A DNA stretch of 38,109 bases, taken from positions 1-38,109 of the forward strand of contig JBOGUF010000181.1 in assembly GCA_050696075.1 (NCBI GenBank), given 5' to 3'. Below, piece by piece: positions 14,758 through 21,976 of this stretch (position 1 is the first letter of the stretch; every line of letters begins with the position of its first letter). Origin of the DNA: JBOGUF01 sp050696075. Lineage in GTDB: Bacteria > Chloroflexota > Chloroflexia > Thermomicrobiales > UBA6265. The notes beneath the pieces were generated by a model, which worked only from the letters and a program-made list of their open reading frames with translations, was not told where the DNA came from and did not search any database. Position numbers and translations under genes: made by a program.

Positions 14758-16551
14758 CTAGCTCACCAGGTTCATCATCGTCGGCGAGTGAACCTCTTTC
14801 ACGACCCGGCCATTGCCGAGGTACATGTGGACGCCGCACGGGAGGCACGGATCGAAGCTCCGCACCGCGCGCATGATGTCGATTCCCTTGAACTTGTCTG
14901 GCGGGTTGTCCTCGAAGATCGGCGTGTTCTGCACCGCGTCTTCGTAGGGGCCGGGTGTGCCGTAGGTGTCGCGGACACTGCCGTTCCAGGGGGTGGGAGG
15001 ATACGGGTGATAGTTGGCGATCTTGCCGTCCCGGATCACCATGTGATGGGAGAGGACGCCGCGTACCGCTTCGGTGAAGCCGCAACTGATCGCCTCATCG
15101 GGCACCTTGAATGTTTCCCAGGTCTTGGTGTGGCCCGCGCGTACCTCCGCCAGCGCCTTCTCGACGAAGTGGAGTGCGCAGGCGGCGGCGTAGGCCTGAA
15201 AGTAGGTGCGCGCCCGGTTCCGCTCGATCGCATTGCTCCACCGCGGGATCTGCCACTCGAAGGTGGTTTCTGGCTTCAGCGCCGTCCTTGGCAGGTTGAT
15301 AATCACGCTGTTGCCCGTCGCCTTGACGTAGCCGAAGTCGACCAGGCCGGAAAGCGCGGTCGACCAGAGCCGGGCAATCGGCCCGCCGCCGGTGTCGAGC
15401 GCCAGATGGTCGGTGCCGTCGAACCAGCGCGGCGACATCACCCAACTGTACTTGTCGTCGAAGTCGCGCTTCTGCGGCTTCGGAATGGTGTGCTGATTCC
15501 AGGGGTGACGGCGATCGACCGGGTTGCCGAGCGGATCGCGTTGGACGAACATCTCCTGATCCTCCCAGTCCTCGTAGTACGAGCTGCCGAGGAGGATCCG
15601 GATGCCGAGGTTGATCTCGACTAAGTCGTTGGTGACGAGCTGACCGTCTACGATGACGCCGGGGGTGACAAACATCTTCCGCCCCCAATGCGTCATGTCT
15701 TTGTATTCGAAGTTGCAGTGGTCGGGGTCATTGAGCGAGCCCCAACAGCCGAGGAGGACGCGCCGCCGGCCAACTTCCTCGTAGCCCGGCATCGCCTCGT
15801 AGATGAAGTTGAAGAGGTCGTCGTGCATCGGCACGACCCGCTTCATGAACTCGACGTAGCGCATGAGCCGGGTGAGGTAGTCGGTAAAGAGCTGGATCGT
15901 CGCCACCGTGCCGACCCCGCCGGGGTAGAGCGTCGATGGGTGGACGTGCCGCCCTTCCATCAGGCAGAACATCTCCCGGGTGTACCGGCTGACGTGGAGC
16001 GCCTCCCGGTAAAACTCCCCCTCGATGGGGTTGAGGGAGACCATGATGTCGCCGATGGTCCGGTAGCCGTGCTGGGCGGCGTGCGGCGCTTCGGTGCGTT
16101 CGGCCATGTCCCAGACGCCGGGGTTGGTCTCCTTGACCATCTTCTCGCAGAAGTCGACCCCGACCAGGTTCTCCTGGAAGATGTTGTGGTCGAACATGTA
16201 CTCGGCCGCTTCGCCGAGATTGACGATCCACTCCCCGAGATGTGGCGGGCGGACGCCATAGGCCATGTTTTGGTTGTAGCACGAGCAGGTGGCGTGGTTG
16301 TCGCCGCAGATGCCGCAGATCCGGCTGGTGATGAAGTGGGCGTCGCGCGGGTCCTTGCCCTTCATGAAGATGCTGTAGCCGCGGAAGATCGAGGAAGTGC
16401 TGTAGCACTCGGCGACCTTGCGCTGGCCGAAGTCGATCTTGGTGTAGATGCCGAGGCTGCCGACGATCCGGGTGATCGGGTCCCAGACCATTTCGGTCAG
16501 GGCCTGACCCGGCGTCGTCTCGGTTCGGCGTTCGTAGACCTCGGTGGCCAT
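14758..16551 (-). CDS. hhyL: [NiFe] hydrogenase large subunit, group 1h (high-affinity type)
   Basis: A 597-residue catalytic subunit binding the Ni-Fe site. The L1 motif is RICGICGDNH (C79, C82) followed by ATCSCYNQNMAYG; the L2 motif is DPCLPCGVH (C569, C572). The 22 residues after H575 form the C-terminal extension removed by the maturation protease encoded at 10693-11214. The CSCYNQNMAYG context and the cluster's companion genes point to group 1h (formerly group 5), enzymes known in Actinobacteria, Acidobacteria and Thermomicrobia for oxygen-tolerant oxidation of trace, including atmospheric, H2. No Tat signal or membrane anchor, as usual for this group. GGGAGG precedes the ATG at about 11 nt. 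Confidence 0.95.
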   Translation of the reverse strand: MATEVYERRTETTPGQALTEMVWDPITRIVGSLGIYTKIDFGQRKVAECYSTSSIFRGYSIFMKGKDPRDAHFITSRICGICGDNHATCSCYNQNMAYGVRPPHLGEWIVNLGEAAEYMFDHNIFQENLVGVDFCEKMVKETNPGVWDMAERTEAPHAAQHGYRTIGDIMVSLNPIEGEFYREALHVSRYTREMFCLMEGRHVHPSTLYPGGVGTVATIQLFTDYLTRLMRYVEFMKRVVPMHDDLFNFIYEAMPGYEEVGRRRVLLGCWGSLNDPDHCNFEYKDMTHWGRKMFVTPGVIVDGQLVTNDLVEINLGIRILLGSSYYEDWEDQEMFVQRDPLGNPVDRRHPWNQHTIPKPQKRDFDDKYSWVMSPRWFDGTDHLALDTGGGPIARLWSTALSGLVDFGYVKATGNSVIINLPRTALKPETTFEWQIPRWSNAIERNRARTYFQAYAAACALHFVEKALAEVRAGHTKTWETFKVPDEAISCGFTEAVRGVLSHHMVIRDGKIANYHPYPPTPWNGSVRDTYGTPGPYEDAVQNTPIFEDNPPDKFKGIDIMRAVRSFDPCLPCGVHMYLGNGRVVKEVHSPTMMNLVS

Positions 16552-16633
16552 TGTTTCCGTGCCTCCCGCTTGGTGAGTGAACGACCGGCACTAAGGGGAC
16601 ACCGGGCGGACGCCCGGCTTGATCGCCTGTCTG

Positions 16634-16840
16634 TTAGTCCGGGCTCTCCTCGTCGATCGGCTCTTGGGGGGCGATGCCCGTTGAATCCCTGGCCGTGGAG
16701 GTGCCGACCGGGCGCTCGGTGGGTCCTTGCATGCCGGCGTCCTCGCGCCCCGCCTCCTTGCCTTCCTCCTTGACGATGTCCTCACCCCGCCGGGTGATGC
16801 TCTCGCCTACGTCTTCAGGAGGTTTGTCGTCTCGTACCAT
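16634..16840 (-). CDS. Small acidic hydrophilic protein between hhyS and hhyL
   Basis: A 68-residue protein beginning MVRDDKPPEDVGESITRRGE, rich in Glu, Asp, Lys and Pro and predicted disordered. The centre EGKEAGREDAGMQG and end GTSTARDSTG ... PQEPIDEE have the look of a conserved peptide; I recall similar short ORFs between the structural genes in related hydrogenase clusters, but cannot name a family. GGGAG lies 6 nt before the ATG. It lies 117 nt after the hhyS stop and 82 nt before hhyL. It may be a small structural or assembly peptide. Confidence 0.6.
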   Translation of the reverse strand: MVRDDKPPEDVGESITRRGEDIVKEEGKEAGREDAGMQGPTERPVGTSTARDSTGIAPQEPIDEESPD

Positions 16841-16862
16841 GTGGTACTCCCTCTCTGGAGTC

Positions 16863-16944
16863 GTTCGAGGTTCGAGGTTCGAGGTTCGAGGTTCGGCGTC
16901 CGGTGTTCGACGGAACGAACTGCGCTGAACGCCGAACCTCGAAC
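16863..16944. repeat. Heptamer tandem array GTTCGAG with inverted copy (stem-loop)
   Basis: Four perfect GTTCGAG units run from 16863 to 16890 with a partial fifth to 16895. The last unit and its extension (GTTCGAGGTTCGGCGT, 16884-16899) are matched by a perfect 16-bp inverted copy at 16929-16944, leaving a 29-nt loop. It lies in the spacer between the hhyS stop (16958) and the 68-aa gene, so the transcript would form a strong hairpin that could protect the upstream hhyS message or set subunit ratios. Function is inference. Confidence 0.8.
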
Positions 16945-16957
16945 ACTGAACCGCGTC

Positions 16958-18010
16958 CTACCAGGGTGGCTTGTAGCCGGTTGTCAACTCCGGACGCCGA
17001 TGCCGCCACTTCGGCTCGTCGTCGACCGTCTTCAAGGTGACGCTCCGCAACGGGCGAATCAGGTTGCCGTAGAGCCCGCTGACCGCGGTCGAGATCTTGC
17101 TGCCCGGCGGCTCATCCATGAAGGGCATGAACTTGTCGGGGAAGCCCGGCATGGTGCAACCAATGCAGATGCCACCGACGTTCGGGCAGCCGCCCAGGCC
17201 GTTCATCCAACCGCGCTTCGGCACATTGCACTTGACCACCGGCCCCCAGCAGCCGATTTTGACCAGGCACTTGGGGGAGCCGTATTCGGTGGCGAAGTCG
17301 CCCTGCTCGTAGTAGCCGGCGCGGTCGCACCCCTCGTGGACGGTCGCGCCGAAGAGCCAGGTTGGCCGCAGCGCGTCGTCGAGAGGGATCATCGGAGCCT
17401 GGCCGGCAGCCTGATAGAGCAAATAGAGGATGGTCTCGGAGAGGTTGTCCGGCTGAATGGGGCAGCCCGGTACGCAGACGATCGGCAGCCCGGCTTTTGA
17501 CTTCCAGCCCCAGCCGAGATAGTCCGGCACGCCCATGGCGCCGGTCGGGTTGCCAGCCATGGCGTGGATGCCGCCGTAGGTGGCGCAGGTGCCAACCGCG
17601 AGGACCGCCCAGGCTTTCGGGGCGAGGCGGTCGATCCACTCGTTGGTCGTCATGGGTTGAGCGTCGAACGTAGTCTTTCCCGCATCTCTGGAGCGGTTGC
17701 CAAAGCCGGACCAGTAGCCGTCTTTGTTGATCGACTCATTCGGGATCGAACCCTCGACGACGAGGACGAATGGCTCGAGTTCGCCGGCGTCGGCCTTCCA
17801 GAACCAGTCGATGAACTCGTCGCCGGCTTCGTAGGCGATCAAGGGCCAGTGGAAGGCGACGTTGGGCAAGCCCGGCAACGCGCCGAGGGCAATTTCTTCG
17901 ATGCTCGGCTGCGTTGCCGCGGTGAGCGCCACCGAGTCGCCGTCGCAGCTCAACCCCGCGTTGATCCATAAAACATGGACGAGTGTCTCGTCTGGCGCCG
18001 GGTCCGCCAT
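16958..18010 (-). CDS. hhyS: [NiFe] hydrogenase small subunit, group 1h, cytoplasmic
   Basis: A 350-residue Fe-S subunit. It begins directly with the mature protein, with no twin-arginine leader, so the enzyme is cytoplasmic or on the inner face of the membrane. The first motif is SCDGDS (C22, D25): in the best-studied group 1h/5 enzyme (Ralstonia) Asp replaces the second Cys, so the proximal [4Fe-4S] is held by 3 Cys and 1 Asp; C142 (GTCATYGG) and C183 (VPGCP) complete it here. H225, C228, C248 and C254 suit the distal cluster; C261, C275, C282 and C285 a medial [4Fe-4S]. GGAGGG precedes the ATG. It is the first gene of the operon, transcribed away from the HTH-kinase fusion gene. Confidence 0.95.
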   Translation of the reverse strand: MADPAPDETLVHVLWINAGLSCDGDSVALTAATQPSIEEIALGALPGLPNVAFHWPLIAYEAGDEFIDWFWKADAGELEPFVLVVEGSIPNESINKDGYWSGFGNRSRDAGKTTFDAQPMTTNEWIDRLAPKAWAVLAVGTCATYGGIHAMAGNPTGAMGVPDYLGWGWKSKAGLPIVCVPGCPIQPDNLSETILYLLYQAAGQAPMIPLDDALRPTWLFGATVHEGCDRAGYYEQGDFATEYGSPKCLVKIGCWGPVVKCNVPKRGWMNGLGGCPNVGGICIGCTMPGFPDKFMPFMDEPPGSKISTAVSGLYGNLIRPLRSVTLKTVDDEPKWRHRRPELTTGYKPPW

Positions 18011-18359
18011 GCCGTCTCCCTCCTAACTGGACGACCGCCAAGGGCGGTCAATTCGGGTCGGCCGGGTTAGGTAAGAAAAGAACCGAGGCGCAGTCGCGGT
18101 GCCCGATCGCGGCTGCCGTCAAGCGAGACCTGCCGGGGCGCAGGGGGATAGAGGGGGCCATTGAAATGACATATGGGTTGTGGGAGCGCGGGACGATCAT
18201 GGAGGATGCTCCATGCTAGATCACTACGTTATGCCTTATCCGGCTCGCCGTCAATACTTTCAACACTACTTCGTGCTACACTCTGAAACGTCGGGTGACA
18301 CTCAGCAACATATGGGCGTTGTGCCAGGTCCGTCGTGACTCGCCTGAGGTGCGACTCTG
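18011..18359. promoter_or_regulatory. Divergent control region between hhyS and the HTH-kinase fusion gene
   Basis: 349 nt without a gene. It must hold the promoters of the hydrogenase operon (leftward) and of the regulator (rightward). Visible elements are a perfect 7-bp inverted repeat CATGGAG-GATG-CTCCATG (18198-18215) and two direct copies of ACATATGGG followed by TTGTG, at 18169-18177 and 18308-18316. A possible -10 for the rightward gene is TACACT at 18277, without a convincing -35. These are candidate operators; the binding proteins are not known. Confidence 0.45.
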
Positions 18360-19511
18360 ATGCCCCTCGACACGCGTGGCTACTACAGCATCTCCGAAAC
18401 AGCGACGCTGCTCGGCGTCAACCGCGTCACCGTGTGGCGGTGGATTCGTGATGGTCGGCTTCCGGCTTCGCGGCTGGGACATCGCACCACTCGCATCAAG
18501 CGTGAAGACCTGGAGCGGCTGCTGGACCAAGCAGGCCCAGCCGCTTCCCGGCCGGTGGTTGCTTACGAACCCGATGCCTGGCCACCGGTTGCGGATAGAC
18601 ATCCACCCGCCGCCGAATCGGCTCAGCGCTCCGCACAGCTTTCCGCTCCCGACGACCGCACGCCGGATGTCTTGACGTTGCAAAAGAAGGTGCGGTGGCT
18701 CGAGGCCGAGATCGCGGAACGAAAACGAACAGAGGAGCGGCTGCGGCTGGCTCTCGTTTCACGGCAGAGCGCGTCCGAGGCCGCCGAAGGCGTAGCACCT
18801 CTGCCCGACGAGTTCCTCTCGATTGCCGGCGATATCCTGAAAACCCCGCTCGATGGCCTGTCGGTCCGCGCACAGCTCGTGTTCCGCCGGCTCGCCGAAG
18901 GCGGTCAGGCCGAGCCCGAGCAGGTCGTACAGGCGCTGTTGGCGGTCGCGGATCAGGCAGAGGAACTCGCCCATCTGATCGATCAGTTGATGGAAATATC
19001 GCGCCTGGACCCCGGAGAGCGGGTGCTTGATTGGCAGCCGACCGATCTCGGCGTGCTCATCGAACGCGTCATCTCTGACGCGCGGTCGTCGAGTGAACAG
19101 CCCGCGATTACCTTCACCGTGCCGGTGCTAGTAGATGCCTCGGATGCTCCCTCGCGCCTGCAACAGGTGCTAACCAACCTTTTGGACAATGCCATCAAGT
19201 ACGGTCCTGAGGATAGACCGATCGACGTCGTCGTCTCACAGGCGGCGCCCGAGGTGGTCGAACTCTCGGTACGAGATCGTGGCCCGGAGATGCCGCCCGG
19301 ACAGCGAATTCAGATCTTCGAGCGATTCTATCGGGCCCACGGCCAAAGTCATAAAGGCCGGGTGGGATTGGGGCTGTTTATCAGCCGCCAAATCGTCGAA
19401 CTCCACGGTGGCGAGATCCGCGCCGAGTTTCCCCCGGACGGCGGCACCCGATTCGTCGTCCGGTTGCCTGTCGGGTTGGATGAACCGGCGCCGCTTGCTG
19501 CTGGCGACTGA
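18360..19511 (+). CDS. MerR/excisionase-type HTH fused to a histidine-kinase-like core lacking the phosphoacceptor His
   Basis: A 383-residue cytoplasmic protein. Residues 8-56 are a helix-turn-helix of MerR/excisionase type (YSISETATLLGVNRVTVWRW, then an RxGHRTTRIKREDLERLL wing). A linker and coiled coil (103-135, LQKKVRWLEAEIAERKRTEE) lead to a HisKA-like helix pair at 148-216. Where kinases have S-H-E-L-R-T-P-L this protein has G157-D158-I-L-K-T-P-L: the phosphorylated His is Asp. The ATPase domain keeps the N box LTNLLDNAIKYG, F box IFERFYRAH and G2 VGLGLFISRQIVELHGG, while the G1 box is altered (DRGPEMP). No membrane segment or response regulator. GAGGTG precedes the ATG. Divergent from hhyS, it is a candidate direct regulator of the hydrogenase operon. 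Confidence 0.85.
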   Translation: MPLDTRGYYSISETATLLGVNRVTVWRWIRDGRLPASRLGHRTTRIKREDLERLLDQAGPAASRPVVAYEPDAWPPVADRHPPAAESAQRSAQLSAPDDRTPDVLTLQKKVRWLEAEIAERKRTEERLRLALVSRQSASEAAEGVAPLPDEFLSIAGDILKTPLDGLSVRAQLVFRRLAEGGQAEPEQVVQALLAVADQAEELAHLIDQLMEISRLDPGERVLDWQPTDLGVLIERVISDARSSSEQPAITFTVPVLVDASDAPSRLQQVLTNLLDNAIKYGPEDRPIDVVVSQAAPEVVELSVRDRGPEMPPGQRIQIFERFYRAHGQSHKGRVGLGLFISRQIVELHGGEIRAEFPPDGGTRFVVRLPVGLDEPAPLAAGD

Positions 19512-19577
19512 ACTGCCGAGGACTTGGTCGTCGGAGCAGAGATAGGGCCGCGCTAGCGAAGAGGAGCGTGGTGAGCG

Positions 19578-19934
19578 ATGAGTGAGGTGCCACGAGCTCG
19601 TCCCCCCTACGTGAGCCAGCGAAACTGGTGGGTCTACACCGAGCGGATGCAGGGCAAGTCCTACTCGGAGATCGGGGAGGCGCTCGATCTGACCCACACC
19701 CGTATCCGGCAGATCGTGACGCGGGTTGATCGGTTCCTGTTGGAGCAGCCAAACCGTCGCGCCACCGATGGACCCGCATGGGCGCCACCCCCGGATCGGC
19801 ACCGCTGTCGGGCGATTACTCGGGATGGAGACCGCTGCAAGATGCGGGCCGAATTGGGTGATAGCGCGGGTCTTTGCACCAATCATCGCTACAAGCTACG
19901 GCATGGCCACTGGCCCCGCGCCATGGACGATTGA
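19578..19934 (+). CDS. Small HTH protein with C-terminal Cys/His metal-binding motif
   Basis: A 118-residue protein. Residues ~14-56 resemble sigma-70 region 4 or LuxR-type helix-turn-helix (YSEIGEALDLTHTRIRQIVT). The C-terminal third has HRCRAITRDGDRCK, then LCTNHRYKLRHGHW, a C-x9-C-x11-C-x2-H pattern that looks like a small zinc finger. No known regulator family can be named. GAGGAG lies upstream of the ATG. It follows the HTH-kinase fusion gene by 66 nt on the same strand, so the two may be co-transcribed and act together. Confidence 0.65.
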   Translation: MSEVPRARPPYVSQRNWWVYTERMQGKSYSEIGEALDLTHTRIRQIVTRVDRFLLEQPNRRATDGPAWAPPPDRHRCRAITRDGDRCKMRAELGDSAGLCTNHRYKLRHGHWPRAMDD

Positions 19935-19961
19935 GCAACCTCGTGTTGAAAGTGCAATGTG

Positions 19962-20366
19962 TTACCAGACGACTGAGACGGCGCCAGAGCGGTGAATCGC
20001 CGCGTCACGCGTAATCAGCGGCAGGCCGAGTTGTCGCGCGGTTGCGGCAATAATGCGATCGGGCATATCGGCCACCACCGATCGAGGAACCTCTCTGAGA
20101 GCTAGTGCCGTGGCCTGGTCGAGTTTGGCGATCGAATAGCTTCCACCGATCGTTTCCACGAGGTTGAAGACGTGAGTGACATGGTCATGGATAAGCCGCC
20201 CACGCTCCTCAAGGTAGATCATCTCGACTAAGACGATACCAGGCACAAAGATGTGATGGGCTCCTTGATCGGCTGCCAGCAAGATTTCACGGGCGGCCGG
20301 TGAAAGGCGCTCGCTGCCTGACACATGCCAAAGAAGCGCGTGCGTATCGACAACGTAGTGACTCAA
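19962..20366 (-). CDS. PIN-domain ribonuclease toxin (VapC-like)
   Basis: A 134-residue PIN-domain protein, RNase toxin of a VapBC-type pair. The four acidic active-site positions are present: Asp in YVVDTHALLW, Glu in IVLVEMIYLEE, Asp in ADMPDRIIAATA and Asp in LITRDAAI. The start is taken as TTG at 20366, giving LSHYVVDTHALLW (initiator Met); it overlaps the antitoxin TGA as TTGA with GGAG about 10 nt upstream. An in-frame GTG 27 nt upstream is possible. Such toxins cleave tRNA or rRNA when the labile antitoxin is lost. Confidence 0.85.
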   Translation of the reverse strand: MSHYVVDTHALLWHVSGSERLSPAAREILLAADQGAHHIFVPGIVLVEMIYLEERGRLIHDHVTHVFNLVETIGGSYSIAKLDQATALALREVPRSVVADMPDRIIAATARQLGLPLITRDAAIHRSGAVSVVW

Positions 20367-20617
20367 AAGTCGCGATCTCCAAAGTTGCCCCACATCTCCT
20401 GTCGAGCTTCGGCAATCTCCTCTTCGCTGAGGTCAAACTCTCTGAATAGACCACCCAAGGCGACCGGGCGATATGGCGTGTCGTACGGCTTGTCTTGTTG
20501 CTCGACTTTGTAGCGTTGGTACTCGAGAAACTGCACGACTTCAGCGAGCGCCTCGTCGGGCAGATCCCGCACCTCAGCGATGATTTTGCCCTCTAGATCC
20601 ATGCGATTTGCGACCAT
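20363..20617 (-). CDS. VapB-like antitoxin (DUF2281-like)
   Basis: An 84-residue protein, MVANRMDLEGKIIAEVRDLP then EALAEVVQFLEYQRYK, which resembles the N-terminal helix of DUF2281-type antitoxins; the tail VALGGLFREFDLSEEEIAEA ... WGNFGDRDF is the toxin-binding type. The ATG at 20617 is chosen because GGAGGG sits 6-7 nt upstream; longer frames have no support. It overlaps the PIN toxin start by 4 nt. Together they form a toxin-antitoxin module. Confidence 0.78.
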   Translation of the reverse strand: MVANRMDLEGKIIAEVRDLPDEALAEVVQFLEYQRYKVEQQDKPYDTPYRPVALGGLFREFDLSEEEIAEARQEMWGNFGDRDF

Positions 20618-20716
20618 TACGTTCCCTCCTACTCTTCGCATCTTGGAGTGTACCGGAACTCCGTCGATAATGTGGCTCCACTGAAGCAATCCGATCAGCC
20701 AAAGAGAGGACGAGTC

Positions 20717-21856
20717 ATGCTCATCACCAACGTCGAAACGTTCCCGGTCTGGGGCGGCCACCGGAACTTTCTCTTCGTCGTAGTCGACACCGACGAGGGG
20801 ATCTCCGGCGTCGGCGAGTCAGGGTTGACGGGACGGGAACTCGCGGTCGCCGGGGTGATCGAGCATTTCGAGCCGCTGCTGATTGGGCAGGATCCGGCAC
20901 GGATCGAGCACCTCTGGCAGACGCTCTCGCGCGGCGGATTCTTTCCGGCGGAGGGTGCGGTCGCGGCGGCGCTTTCCGCGATCGATATCGCGCTCTGGGA
21001 CATCAAGGGGCAGGCGCTCGGGGTCCCGATCTACGATCTGCTTGGTGGCCGGGTGCGGGACCGCGTCGTCTGCTATCCCCACAATGTTGGGCACGCGTTG
21101 GAGGTTGGCCCACTCGTCGAATCGTGCTTGGCGACGAAGGAAGCCGGCTGGAAGTTCGTGCGCTGGGGATTGCCGCAAGACGGCGAGGTGCTGGAGCCCG
21201 CCGTGGCGGTCCGCGCCGCGATCCGCCAGTTCGAGGCGGTGCGCGAAGCGGTCGGAGACGAGATCGAGATCACCTTCGACGTCCACACGCGGCTGGACCT
21301 GGCCGACGCGCTCCAGCTTTGCCGTGCGGTCGAGCCGATCCGCCCCTTTTTCATCGAAGACCCACTGCGTTCGGAAAACGCGGATAGCTTCAAGACGCTA
21401 CGCCCGCGCACGTCAGTACCACTCGCGGCCGGCGAGCAGTTCACCTCGAAGTGGCAGTTTCGGCAGCTGATCGAGGAGGAGTGGATCGACTACGCGCGTA
21501 TCGACCTCTGCCTCATCGGCGGCATCAGCGAGGCGAAGAAGATCGCCGGCTGGTGCGAGACGCACTATATCAAGCTGGCGGTCCACAACCCGCTCGGTCC
21601 CGTCTCGTCGGCCGCCTGTCTCCAGCTCAACCTCGCCTGCTCGAACTTCGGCGTCCAGGAACAGCCCCGCAAGACAGGCGAAGTCCTGACGGACGTCGTG
21701 CCAGTCCAGCCGGAGTGGGAGGACGGTTACCTCCTACCCCCCACCCGACCAGGACTCGGCATCGAGTTCGACCGCGAGGCGGCCAAGGCGCACCCGTTCC
21801 AACTGGTCGGCCTGCCGACACTGCGCCGGTTAGACGGATCGTTCACGAACTGGTAG
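20717..21856 (+). CDS. Enolase-superfamily sugar acid dehydratase (mandelate racemase/galactonate dehydratase type)
   Basis: A 379-residue enzyme of the mandelate racemase/muconate-lactonizing group that abstracts the alpha proton of a sugar acid. The start at 20717 is preceded by AGAGAGGA and gives MLITNVETFPVWGG, the usual N-terminus. Metal ligands are D in ITFDVHTRLDL, E in FFIEDPLRSE and E in LAAGEQFTSKW; the HNPLGPVSSAACLQL segment contains the catalytic His typical of D-galactonate dehydratase-like members. Substrate among aldonic acids is not resolved. It faces two genes of sugar metabolism on the opposite strand across a palindromic repeat. Confidence 0.85.
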   Translation: MLITNVETFPVWGGHRNFLFVVVDTDEGISGVGESGLTGRELAVAGVIEHFEPLLIGQDPARIEHLWQTLSRGGFFPAEGAVAAALSAIDIALWDIKGQALGVPIYDLLGGRVRDRVVCYPHNVGHALEVGPLVESCLATKEAGWKFVRWGLPQDGEVLEPAVAVRAAIRQFEAVREAVGDEIEITFDVHTRLDLADALQLCRAVEPIRPFFIEDPLRSENADSFKTLRPRTSVPLAAGEQFTSKWQFRQLIEEEWIDYARIDLCLIGGISEAKKIAGWCETHYIKLAVHNPLGPVSSAACLQLNLACSNFGVQEQPRKTGEVLTDVVPVQPEWEDGYLLPPTRPGLGIEFDREAAKAHPFQLVGLPTLRRLDGSFTNW

Positions 21857-21874
21857 CCACCGACATTCCAGCAC

Positions 21875-21956
21875 CCCACCCCGTCATTCCGAGCCGCCGC
21901 GAAGAATCGCCCCATCGCGGTGTTGACTGGACGACTACTCGGAATGACGGGGTGGG
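21875..21956. repeat. Palindromic intergenic element, GTCATTCCGAG type
   Basis: Perfect 19-bp arms, CCCACCCCGTCATTCCGAG at 21875-21893 and its complement at 21938-21956, enclose a 44-nt loop with an inner stem (CCGCGA / TCGCGG). It sits between two convergent genes (stops at 21856 and 21977), so the hairpin could end transcription from both sides. A related element with GTCATGCCGAG cores is at 36601-36687. Confidence 0.85.
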
Positions 21957-21976
21957 CACGCTACGATCATCCAGTA

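Noticed and set aside
14731..16773. Long plus-strand open frames
   Set aside because: Antisense to hhyL, whose L1 and L2 motifs fix the coding strand.
16863..16895. CRISPR array
   Set aside because: Units are contiguous 7-mers without spacers and no cas gene is present.
16958..18010. Tat signal peptide on the hydrogenase small subunit
   Set aside because: No RRxFxK motif; the Fe-S motif begins at residue 21.
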